Made by a program: the position numbers and the translations under genes. This document shows positions 17,637 through 25,281 of a stretch of 64,000 nucleotides of DNA, piece by piece. The notes beneath the pieces were generated by a model that saw only the letters and a list, made by a program, of their open reading frames with translations, was not told where the DNA came from and searched no databases. The stretch's first letter is position 1. Each line of letters opens with the position of its first letter. The stretch covers positions 8,677,547 through 8,741,546 of the forward strand of contig NZ_AP019860.1 in NCBI RefSeq assembly GCF_009002475.1. The letters are read 5' to 3'. This DNA comes from Candidatus Uabimicrobium amorphum (lineage in GTDB: Bacteria; Planctomycetota; Uabimicrobiia; Uabimicrobiales; Uabimicrobiaceae).

Positions 17637-18113
17637 ATGACGGAAATTTTAAGCAGCTATGTGAAAATTAGCTACTCTCCACGTTGGGCTTACGTACAAA
17701 ACATTCGCGACTTTGTGAAAAACTTTTGTATGAATAGCCAACTTTCAGATAGTATCTCAGACAAAATCATGATTGTTGCCAGTGAGCTATTAGAAAATGC
17801 GGTAAAGTACAGTTGTCGCGAAGATGTGAGTTTTCGAATGGAAATAGTTCCACAAACACGCAGTGTAAATATCAGTGTGAGTAACTACAGCGAAGAGAAG
17901 AATACTGGTATACTGAAGCAAGAATTAGATCAAGTTAACTCACTACCCCCTCAAGAAGCGTACTTGAAAAATTTAGCCCGCGTTGCACAAAACCCCGAAG
18001 TCAGTAGGCTCGGTTTCTCTCGTATTCGCTATGAAACGAATGCGGATTTTGATTTATCGATTGAAAAAGACTTTGTCACAATTGTGTGTAAAATTCCCAT
18101 AGATGAGGCATAA
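17637..18113 (+). CDS. Anti-sigma-like ATP-binding regulator (slr1658 type)
   Basis: A 158-residue protein with a GHKL N-box SELLENAVKYS near residues 43-53, as in RsbW/SpoIIAB-like kinases. The G1/G2 loops are weak, with only GFSRIRYE near the C-terminal part. This divergence fits the slr1658-type ATP-binding regulators that accompany slr1659 STAS-like proteins. It is the last gene of the operon and is followed within 6 bases by a GGGCGG hairpin. The predicted role is to bind, and perhaps phosphorylate, the STAS-like protein and thereby sequester an output protein; no sigma factor is encoded here, so the output is unknown. Confidence 0.65.
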   Translation: MTEILSSYVKISYSPRWAYVQNIRDFVKNFCMNSQLSDSISDKIMIVASELLENAVKYSCREDVSFRMEIVPQTRSVNISVSNYSEEKNTGILKQELDQVNSLPPQEAYLKNLARVAQNPEVSRLGFSRIRYETNADFDLSIEKDFVTIVCKIPIDEA

Positions 18114-18118
18114 ATCTT

Positions 18119-18140
18119 AGGGCGGACTCATAACCGCCCT
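18119..18140. repeat. GGGCGGAC hairpin, dispersed family copy 3
   Basis: AGGGCGG/CCGCCCT 7-bp stem with an 8-nt loop, immediately after the last gene of the signalling operon and followed by AATGT. It could act as a transcript end or mRNA 3' stabiliser. The sequence belongs to the same family as 2096, 3901 and 35113. Confidence 0.6.
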
Positions 18141-18213
18141 AATGTAAAACAATCATGCACAACGAAAATCGAGCTTGCCTCAACTATCGTGAATGATGAC
18201 GACAAAGTATTAA

Positions 18214-19857
18214 TTACTCCTGTAGCATCTTTGCAATGGCATACGGAAATTCGCGCGCAACAGATTTTTCCTGCGCTTGTTGGAAAAACTTTTGTGACTG
18301 AGTTGCCTCTTTGTCCATATAGTAGATACCGCGAAAAAACAATGCATCGTTTTGTAAATCAAACTCGCAATTGCTTGGCTTTCCACGCAGTATACTGTCA
18401 AGTAGTTGCACCGTACGCTCATCGACAATATAATTTTGCCATGGCACTTGCGATGCCTTTTCCCAAATCACTCTGGCATTGTCTTTATTCCCTTGTAGGT
18501 ACTCACATACACCGTGCCATAGTTGGCTAGTCAATAGTAATTGTGGTATGCTAGTGTTTGTGGCGTAAATTTTGCGAAAATATTCTCCCGCTTCTGCGTA
18601 TTTTTTTTCTGCGAGAAATGCCTGGGCAATGTCTTGCAGCAACAACCCATACTCGCTCATTCCCGCAAGCATGTCCTTCTCTAAAGCTGTGGTTTTCTCC
18701 ACAACTTCTGCGTTATTTTCTTCGTAGCGCGACACGATGTTGCGTGCAATTTGCAGACGAAAAAGTTGTTTCTTGCTTGCCGCCTGTACTTGGCGACAAA
18801 TATTTTTGGCTTTTGTAACATCTTTCCTCAGCAATGACATTTTTACACGCACAGCGACTTGCGCTTTTTCCGAGATAGCCAAATTGGCTTTATCAAATTC
18901 CCCGTTATTTGCATAGGATTTTGCCACTAGAGACTGAATTCTTGTACGAATCTTACCACGGTGTACTCTGCGCAACAGTTTTTCGCCCATTTCAACGACA
19001 TCCGTATATTGCTGCAATAAGAATTTATTCCGTAAAGAATGATAGAGATCTAACGTAGACTTATTTGTAAGAGTTGCATATATTTCGTTTGCAGAAGAGG
19101 GCGAAACCGTCATTGCAGACATCGACTTGTAAAACGAATAATCTGATTTCTTCGCATTCTCGGTAAAACGCGCATAAAAAGTACGTGCCTCATTTAACTT
19201 ACCTTGTACACTTAAAACACGTATATATAATATGTGAGCTGGTATTACATATGGGCGACCAACTAAAAACGAATGAAAAAGCTCTTCTGCTTTCGCGTAA
19301 TTTCCCTTCGTCATTTCTATTTTGCCCGCCATAAACACCAAGTCACCGTATTTACCACGTTTATCTTCGGGAATTTTTTCAATAACTTGCTGCGCTTTAT
19401 CTATCTCATACTGCGCAATGTAAATATCCGCACTTGCCAACATTCCGGGGATGTATCCCTTATTGCGAAGATCTTCATAAACATCGAGCGCCGCTTGGTA
19501 TTGCTGTTGTTGTTGGTAAATGCGACCCTTTAGTAACAAATACTCTGGTCGTTCATCCTGTTTCATGACAGCGTCCATAGCCTGCATCGCCTTGTCAAAC
19601 TCGTCTCGCGTTAAATACAACTGCGCTAAGATGTAATTAAAACGTTGCACTTCGGGATGGTTACTATACAAACGTTGCATTTCTTTGATTGCATCAATTG
19701 CCTCTTTGATACGGTTTTGTTTCAAGGCAAAGTTGATACGCATCGTCAGTTCTTGTTGGTACGATTTGTCTATCTTTGGTTTTTTATTTTTGTGGTACAT
19801 AAACAACGAAATACCCACCAGAACAACGAGAACCAATAAACCTTTTACTTTTGTCAT
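18214..19857 (-). CDS. Membrane-anchored TPR protein
   Basis: A 547-residue protein. An N-terminal hydrophobic segment (KGLLVLVVLVGISLFMY) is followed by a basic stretch and then by tetratricopeptide repeats across nearly the whole length, for example the EAIDAIKEMQRLYSNHPE, NYAKAEELF and AEAGEYFRKIYA segments. It is probably a periplasm- or cytoplasm-facing scaffold tethered to the inner membrane. The start at 19857 is chosen for GAGG 7 bases upstream; a frame extending to 19893 would overlap the mgtE stop. It is the third gene of an EamA-mgtE-TPR transcript, 22 bases after mgtE. No enzymatic motif was seen. Confidence 0.85.
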   Translation of the reverse strand: MTKVKGLLVLVVLVGISLFMYHKNKKPKIDKSYQQELTMRINFALKQNRIKEAIDAIKEMQRLYSNHPEVQRFNYILAQLYLTRDEFDKAMQAMDAVMKQDERPEYLLLKGRIYQQQQQYQAALDVYEDLRNKGYIPGMLASADIYIAQYEIDKAQQVIEKIPEDKRGKYGDLVFMAGKIEMTKGNYAKAEELFHSFLVGRPYVIPAHILYIRVLSVQGKLNEARTFYARFTENAKKSDYSFYKSMSAMTVSPSSANEIYATLTNKSTLDLYHSLRNKFLLQQYTDVVEMGEKLLRRVHRGKIRTRIQSLVAKSYANNGEFDKANLAISEKAQVAVRVKMSLLRKDVTKAKNICRQVQAASKKQLFRLQIARNIVSRYEENNAEVVEKTTALEKDMLAGMSEYGLLLQDIAQAFLAEKKYAEAGEYFRKIYATNTSIPQLLLTSQLWHGVCEYLQGNKDNARVIWEKASQVPWQNYIVDERTVQLLDSILRGKPSNCEFDLQNDALFFRGIYYMDKEATQSQKFFQQAQEKSVAREFPYAIAKMLQE

Positions 19858-19879
19858 CGCAAACCTCGTAGATCGAAAA

Positions 19880-21241
19880 TTATAGTAAACCAAAATACTT
19901 TAACTGTATAGACGCCATTGTCAAATAAATCAAAGCACTCATTGCATCATTAAGTGTGGTAATGAGCGGTCCAGAAGCGATAGCAGGGTCTATCTTTAGT
20001 TTGGTAAAAAAAATAGGGACAAAAAACCCTGTACATGTGGAAAAAAATATCGTCAGCAGCATCGAAGAACCGATAATAACTCCGTAAATTATATTCCCCA
20101 ACCATAACAGAGATACCATACTCACCAAAAATCCACATGTAATACCGATCAGTATGCCTGAGAGTAGTTCGCGACGCGCCAGCTTGCGACGATTACTGTG
20201 AAATACGGCCTCATAAGTGAGGTTGCGAATGGTGACCGTGGACGTTTGTAAACCACTGTTACCTCCCATAGCGCAAATGGCAGGAAGAAAAGCAATCAAC
20301 ATTGTTGATTTAGCTAACGTAGATTCAAAACTCTGCAAAACAAAAGCAGAAACCATACTACCACCAAGACAAATACACAACCATGGCAAACGCATACGCG
20401 CAACAGAAAACCCAGAGTCTACATGCGACTCATCCGAGTCTACACCCGCCATCCGAAAAACGTCTTCGTCAGCTTCTTCGTGAACAACATCAATGACGTC
20501 GTCCATAGTAATACGCCCGAGAAGTTTACCTTCTCCATCCACAACTGGAATGGCTAAAAGATTGTATTTACGTACCGTTTGTCCCACAATTTCCTGGTCA
20601 TCGTTTACATTTACGGTAATAGGATGCACTTCCATGATATCTTCCACTTTTGCATTTCCAGCGGAAATGATAATATCTTGTAAAGGAATAGAGCCTATCA
20701 ACTTATCTTCAAAGTCGACAATGTATACGTTTATAATCACTTCATCGGATTGGTATTTGCGAATTTGATCAATAACAGCATCAACGGTATCCCCCACGCG
20801 AACCGCCAATAAAATAGGGGTCATAATCCCCCCAGCACTTTCTTCCCCATAGAGTAGCAACGTACGAAATTTGTGCTGGAGTTTTCGGGGTAGTTTATTT
20901 AACAACTGTTCCTGGCGATTTTTTGGTAACAAGCTCAGAAAGTCAGCGGCTTCGTCAGGCTCTAATTCATTGAAAAGAGTTAATAAACGATTATCGTCCG
21001 TCTCTTCAATAAATTCCGTCTGTAGATCTTCGGGTAACTCGACAAAAACATCTCCACGCTGTTTTTCATCCAATGCTTGAAAAACCTTCAACTGGCGATC
21101 TTCTGCTACATTGGATATAATCTCAGCAATGTCGGCAGCGTGGGCTTTTGTGAAAATAGAATGGGTAATCGGAGCCTTTTCGTCTTCATTAAACTGACTT
21201 AAAAGCGATTGAACGGCTTTACGATAATTTTTGGTTTTCAT
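19880..21241 (-). CDS. mgtE: MgtE-type magnesium transporter
   Basis: A 453-residue Mg2+ channel/transporter. It has an N-terminal superhelical MgtE_N domain (about 30-130, with DEAADFLSLLP), two CBS domains (about 135-255, with GRITMDDVIDVV) and a five-helix membrane domain (about 280-453) containing PAICAMGGNSGLQTST, the conserved pore-helix segment. Length and order are standard. The cytosolic domains act as the Mg2+ sensor that gates the pore. Its start overlaps the end of the EamA gene by 23 bp, so the two are probably translationally coupled. Confidence 0.96.
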   Translation of the reverse strand: MKTKNYRKAVQSLLSQFNEDEKAPITHSIFTKAHAADIAEIISNVAEDRQLKVFQALDEKQRGDVFVELPEDLQTEFIEETDDNRLLTLFNELEPDEAADFLSLLPKNRQEQLLNKLPRKLQHKFRTLLLYGEESAGGIMTPILLAVRVGDTVDAVIDQIRKYQSDEVIINVYIVDFEDKLIGSIPLQDIIISAGNAKVEDIMEVHPITVNVNDDQEIVGQTVRKYNLLAIPVVDGEGKLLGRITMDDVIDVVHEEADEDVFRMAGVDSDESHVDSGFSVARMRLPWLCICLGGSMVSAFVLQSFESTLAKSTMLIAFLPAICAMGGNSGLQTSTVTIRNLTYEAVFHSNRRKLARRELLSGILIGITCGFLVSMVSLLWLGNIIYGVIIGSSMLLTIFFSTCTGFFVPIFFTKLKIDPAIASGPLITTLNDAMSALIYLTMASIQLKYFGLL

Positions 21242-22151
21242 AATTTTTTATCTGAGTCCAAGCGAGTTTAAAAATAACAAATAGTAAGACCACACCAGCT
21301 ATTATTTGTCCCCAAAATAAACGTTCATTCAAAAATTGGTAACCGATAAACACTGCCGATAACGGATACACTAATTCGAGAATGGTCGAGGTCTGAGCAG
21401 GTGTATGCTGCAAGCCTTTGTAGTAAATGGACATCGCCACGGCCCCCGCAGTACAAGCAATCCCTAACAAGTACAGCCATTGAGTATATGTAATCACACT
21501 AAAAACTTCGCTTAATGGAATATAATCTCCCATGATAAGGCCCATTAAGTAAGAAAAAGGGATAACAATAATAAAACGCACGATTGTGGCCGTTAGAAAA
21601 TCTATTTTGGTTAAAATAAGTTTGCTAAGAGCTGTAGCAGATCCCCAAGAGGCGGCAGCGCCTAAAGCAAAAAGAGCCGCAAAAATTTCTTCTTTGTTTC
21701 CAATAATCTGCGGTACATAGCGTGGAAAAGACAAAAAGTACGCAGCGAGAATTCCCATAGATGCGAGAATAATATAGTTCTTGGTAATCCCCTCTTTGAG
21801 TAGAAAATGCGCCAACACAATCGCAAAAATTGGTTGTGTTTGTTGCAATAACACCACAACAGTGTATTGGATATACTGGACTTTGGATAACGCAATCGTA
21901 TAAAAACAAGTACCTAAAACCCCACCAATAATCGAAACTGCAAACAATATCGCCCACTCTTTGCGAGAAATATTGCGTAACTTGGGAATGGTGAGTGGTG
22001 CAAAGGGTAAAAACAAAAGTAAACCAACACTGTGCTCGAGCATAACAAGTGTTGCGGCAGGAATTGTACGTAGCTCACGGCGTAGAATGCCATCTAAGCT
22101 CCACAACAACGCTGCAAGAATAATGAGTAAAGGCGATATTTTTTTGATCAT
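21219..22151 (-). CDS. EamA/DMT-superfamily transporter
   Basis: A 310-residue membrane protein with about ten hydrophobic helices in two EamA repeats: residues 7-140 (LLWSLDGILRRELR, then the GTCFYTIALSKV region) and about 165-300 (GAAASWGSATALSKL, then LELVYPLSAVFIGY). This is the drug/metabolite exporter layout. The substrate cannot be read from the sequence. It is the first gene of the minus-strand operon leading into mgtE, and it diverges from the FHA-phosphatase gene across a 203-bp promoter region. Confidence 0.9.
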   Translation of the reverse strand: MIKKISPLLIILAALLWSLDGILRRELRTIPAATLVMLEHSVGLLLFLPFAPLTIPKLRNISRKEWAILFAVSIIGGVLGTCFYTIALSKVQYIQYTVVVLLQQTQPIFAIVLAHFLLKEGITKNYIILASMGILAAYFLSFPRYVPQIIGNKEEIFAALFALGAAASWGSATALSKLILTKIDFLTATIVRFIIVIPFSYLMGLIMGDYIPLSEVFSVITYTQWLYLLGIACTAGAVAMSIYYKGLQHTPAQTSTILELVYPLSAVFIGYQFLNERLFWGQIIAGVVLLFVIFKLAWTQIKNYENQKLS

Positions 22152-22270
22152 GTTTGATAGCTTTAATATAGAGTAAGGGCAAAAGCAGTTACAAGTGCTA
22201 AATTTTAAAACATCAAAAAAAAATATTTAGTGTAATGCAAGAGAAATCTGCGAAAAATTTATAATCCGGC

Positions 22271-22299
22271 TTGAAAAGTTCGTCAAAATTATGTACTAT
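22271..22299 (+). promoter_or_regulatory. Candidate sigma-70 promoter of the FHA-GAF-phosphatase gene
   Basis: TTGAAA at 22271-22276 and TACTAT at 22294-22299 are separated by exactly 17 bp, close to the housekeeping consensus. A start near 22306 would give a leader of about 49 bases before the GTG at 22355. Confidence 0.5.
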
Positions 22300-22354
22300 C
22301 GTGAATAGTTAATGTGGTTTAAATAGAACTTCTTTATATAAAGTTGGGTTAAAC

Positions 22355-24064
22355 GTGACATCAGCTCAGGTAATTATCAGAAACGGTAAACAAGCAAATA
22401 AAGTTTTTCCACTATCTAAGCACGAAAAGAAAATTATTGGGCGAGAAACTAACTGTAACATCCAAGTTCTAGACAAAGGGGCATCTCGCAACCACTCCCT
22501 CATCGAATTTAAGGGAGATCACTTTCTTCTCGTAGACCTTGGAAGTACAAATGGTACTTTTGTAAATGACAAAACCATCATCTCGAAAATACTTGCTGAT
22601 GGAGATATCATAAAAATAGGACAAACGGAACTGCTATATCGCGTTGTTGAACCAGAAACCGAGACAAAGGTAGCGCCAAGTTCAGTGGGAATGATTGACG
22701 AATTTCTTCCCGCCAATAGTATTGTTGAAAAAATAGATGTAGGAAACTCACTATGCGGTGTTTCTCTACAAGATCTACGACAACAGACAGGTGGCGCCAG
22801 CGCCAGTACGAACGCAAACTCTGCAGCGAATTACTTATCGACCATATACGAGTTAAGTAACTTAATCAACAAAGAACAAACGCAGATGAAAATGTTCGAT
22901 GCGATTCTCGAAAAAATTATGGATGTATTTAAACCTGACCGCGCCTACATTATACTTTACAAAAAAGAAGAAGAAAATCCCTTCCACGTTGCTGTTGAAA
23001 GAGATACGATCGGCGACCAGCGCAAGATATCTAAAACAATTTTATCCAAAGCTATACTAGATGGCGTTTCTGTAAGATCAGGAAACGCGGCAATGGACGG
23101 AGATTTAGCTGGCGGAATGAGCATTGTCGTACAAAAGATAAAGTCGGTGATGTGCGTACCTCTAGAATCCCAAAGTAAAATACTGGGAGCCATATACATA
23201 GACTCGGTAGCAAGTACAAACCGATTTAACAAGTCTGATTTAGACCTACTCACAGCTGTGGGAGTTCAAGCAGGTGTCGCCATCGAACGTGCCATCTTAT
23301 CAGAATCGGCTGTGGAAAAAGAAAAATTGCATCAAGCGATGGAAATTGCACAAAATATCCAACGTAGCATGCTGCCCGACTGCGTCCCTGATAGTTTTGA
23401 ATACGATTTAGTTGGTTGGAATAAGACCTGTGATGAAACAGGCGGCGACTACTACGACTTTTTTGAACTACCTAGCAATAGATTGGCAATTACTGTAGGA
23501 GATGTCACTGGCCACGGTATTGGCGCTGCACTACTTATGGCAACAGCGCGCGCATTTTTGAAAGCACTGGCGATAAAAGCAGATAATGTGACAAATTTAA
23601 TAAACGAACTCAATTTTCTTTTAGAAAAAGACATGGATGATGACAAGTTTATGACTCTATTCTACGGAGAGTTCGATCCAAAAACAATGCAGTTAACATT
23701 TGCCAACGCTGGACACGACAATCCCCTATTGTATCGTGTGGCGCAAAAACAATTCGAAGAGTTGGAAGCAACAGGTATGCCTCTTGGAATTGATGATGAG
23801 GAAGAATACGAAGAAGAAACTATCGCGATCAACAAAGGTGACGTACTTATCATGTCCACCGATGGAATTACAGAGGCAATGAATCCAGAAGGCGAACAAT
23901 TTGGCCAAGAAAGATTTGAGCAGGTAATCATAAATAACGTCCAAAAATCTGCAAACCAAATCATCCGCGAATGTTACAACGCGGTAACCAATTTTTGCCA
24001 AGGGGCTGCCCAAAGAGACGACTTGACCTTAGTAGTGATCAAATTCAACTCGCGAATCAAATAA
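22355..24064 (+). CDS. FHA-GAF-SpoIIE-type serine phosphatase
   Basis: A 569-residue signalling protein. The FHA domain (about 5-100, with GRETNCNIQV, the SRNHS phosphothreonine-binding loop and GSTNGTFVN) binds phosphothreonine peptides, so it is a probable reader of the Ser/Thr kinases in this genome. A GAF domain (about 165-320) and AQNIQRSMLPD lead-in precede the phosphatase domain (about 345-566) with GGDYYDFF, GDVTGHGIGAALL and DDLTLVVIK. All metal-binding acids are present. GTG start; no clear ribosome site, but the FHA fold begins within ten residues. No STAS partner is adjacent. Confidence 0.92.
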   Translation: MTSAQVIIRNGKQANKVFPLSKHEKKIIGRETNCNIQVLDKGASRNHSLIEFKGDHFLLVDLGSTNGTFVNDKTIISKILADGDIIKIGQTELLYRVVEPETETKVAPSSVGMIDEFLPANSIVEKIDVGNSLCGVSLQDLRQQTGGASASTNANSAANYLSTIYELSNLINKEQTQMKMFDAILEKIMDVFKPDRAYIILYKKEEENPFHVAVERDTIGDQRKISKTILSKAILDGVSVRSGNAAMDGDLAGGMSIVVQKIKSVMCVPLESQSKILGAIYIDSVASTNRFNKSDLDLLTAVGVQAGVAIERAILSESAVEKEKLHQAMEIAQNIQRSMLPDCVPDSFEYDLVGWNKTCDETGGDYYDFFELPSNRLAITVGDVTGHGIGAALLMATARAFLKALAIKADNVTNLINELNFLLEKDMDDDKFMTLFYGEFDPKTMQLTFANAGHDNPLLYRVAQKQFEELEATGMPLGIDDEEEYEEETIAINKGDVLIMSTDGITEAMNPEGEQFGQERFEQVIINNVQKSANQIIRECYNAVTNFCQGAAQRDDLTLVVIKFNSRIK

Positions 24065-24100
24065 GTTGTTCTAAACTAGAACGTCTAAAATATCGATTTT

Positions 24101-24176
24101 ATCCCTGCAAATGCAGGGATACAGATAAAAATTTTTTACTGTTTTTACTCTGTAAATTCCTGGTCAAGCCAGGAAT
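24101..24176. repeat. Two short intergenic hairpins
   Basis: ATCCCTGC/GCAGGGAT with an AAAT loop (24101-24120) and ATTCCTGG/CCAGGAAT with a TCAAG loop (24156-24176), in the gap after the FHA-phosphatase gene. The second resembles the CCTGATCAAGTCAGG palindromes at 7968 and 47351, so it is probably a decayed member of that family. The first may serve as a weak transcript end; a T-rich stretch follows about 10 bases later. Confidence 0.55.
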
Positions 24177-24251
24177 AGAACCTTTGCAATTCTGTGTATT
24201 CTCACCTTACCACACCTCGGTCAACCTCTAAAAAGATATGGATGATGCCTC

Positions 24252-24659
24252 ATGAAAAGTATTAACGCTATTGCGATTTTGGGAATTTTCACAACATTTT
24301 TACTTGTTATCATGATGTTGTTCACTCTGGAAAGCTCTCCGGAAATAAAAAAAATAGTGGATATGTCCAACCAAATAAAATTCGACCAAAACTTAGAGTT
24401 TGTTTCTATTTATCAAGCGGAGCATCGCTGTCGAGTGCTTATCCAATCCAGTATAAATAACGATACAGATTTAAAAAGTGAAGTAAATAAAATAGGCAAT
24501 TACATTTGGCGTAAATTTTCATTTGAAGCCCAGTTTGAAGAATTGGAAATCGTTTATCATGGCAAAGTGGGTTCTGGCTGTAATAGAGACACGATTACGG
24601 TAAAAGAGAAAATAGACAACCCCATGAAAAAGATGGAATTTCCCTTTAAACGAAAGTAA
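24252..24659 (+). CDS. Unknown protein with N-terminal membrane anchor
   Basis: A 135-residue protein that I do not recognise. A hydrophobic segment (about residues 7-26) is followed by a mainly alpha/beta soluble part with two cysteines, near residue 57 (EHRCRV) and in GSGCNRD, and a lysine-rich tail. It ends 5 bases before rnpA and so probably shares its transcript, in the position where rpmH would be expected in many bacteria, but it is not a ribosomal protein L34. The ATG at 24252 has no strong ribosome site. Coding status is supported by its fit between genes and its plausible anchored composition. Confidence 0.6.
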   Translation: MKSINAIAILGIFTTFLLVIMMLFTLESSPEIKKIVDMSNQIKFDQNLEFVSIYQAEHRCRVLIQSSINNDTDLKSEVNKIGNYIWRKFSFEAQFEELEIVYHGKVGSGCNRDTITVKEKIDNPMKKMEFPFKRK

Positions 24660-24664
24660 AAAAA

Positions 24665-25027
24665 GTGGTCGACAAATCATTTCCACAACAAAGCCGTTTA
24701 CGTGCAAAATCAGAATTTTCTGCCGTATTTGCCGCAAAAAAGTCCCATGCAGCTCGTTTTTTACGCTGTTACTATAGAAAAAACTCGCTTTCCACGGCAC
24801 GGCTTGGTATTGTAGTAAGTAGAAAATACGGAAAAGCATACGAACGCAACAGGTTTAAACGCATCATCCGCGAAACATTCCGTTTATATAAAAATCGCGG
24901 GGTTTCCATGGATATTGTCGTTTTACCTAACAGAAGAAACAAGAGCCTAAAATACGAAGATTTAGCAAAAGACATGTTCAAATTGTTAGAAAAAAGTTAT
25001 CGACAACTAGGCGATAAAAAGTCATGA
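24665..25027 (+). CDS. rnpA: Ribonuclease P protein component
   Basis: A 120-residue basic protein assisting the RNase P RNA in tRNA 5' maturation. The signature is present: RLRAKSEFSAVF at the start, LGIVVSRKYGKAYERNRFKR (the RNR-type RNA-binding helix) and DIVVLPN. The length is standard. The start is GTG. It overlaps yidD by 4 bp (ATGA), the usual rnpA-yidD coupling. The rpmH gene that normally precedes rnpA, and the yidC gene that normally follows yidD, are both absent here. Confidence 0.95.
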   Translation: MVDKSFPQQSRLRAKSEFSAVFAAKKSHAARFLRCYYRKNSLSTARLGIVVSRKYGKAYERNRFKRIIRETFRLYKNRGVSMDIVVLPNRRNKSLKYEDLAKDMFKLLEKSYRQLGDKKS

Positions 25028-25236
25028 TACGCTACACATTTATATTGATGATACGTATATATCAAAAATTTATCAGCCCGTTATTTCCGGGCTGCTGTAG
25101 ATTTCAACCTACTTGTTCAAGTTACTTTATCGAAGCACTTCAGCGCAAAGGTTTATTCAAAGGTTTTTGCCTGGGGTGTTACCGCATACTGCGTTGCAAT
25201 CCTTTTTGCGAAGGGGGATATGATCCTGTAGATTAA
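25024..25236 (+). CDS. yidD: Membrane protein insertion efficiency factor YidD
   Basis: A 70-residue peripheral membrane protein that aids YidC-dependent insertion. The family motifs YQKFISPLFPGCCRFQPTCS and GCYRILRCNPFCEGGYDPVD are present, the latter ending exactly at the stop. Length is typical. It begins within the rnpA stop codon. The next gene is a Lol-type exporter, 45 bases on, instead of yidC. Confidence 0.96.
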   Translation: MIRYTFILMIRIYQKFISPLFPGCCRFQPTCSSYFIEALQRKGLFKGFCLGCYRILRCNPFCEGGYDPVD

Positions 25237-25281
25237 TCCACCAAGAATTTCCTTCATCGTTTACATTATGTTTGGAGTTGT

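Noticed and set aside
24065..24251. Missed rpmH (ribosomal protein L34) gene
   Set aside because: I looked for the short arginine/lysine-rich L34 sequence on both strands before rnpA and did not see it; the gap holds hairpins only.
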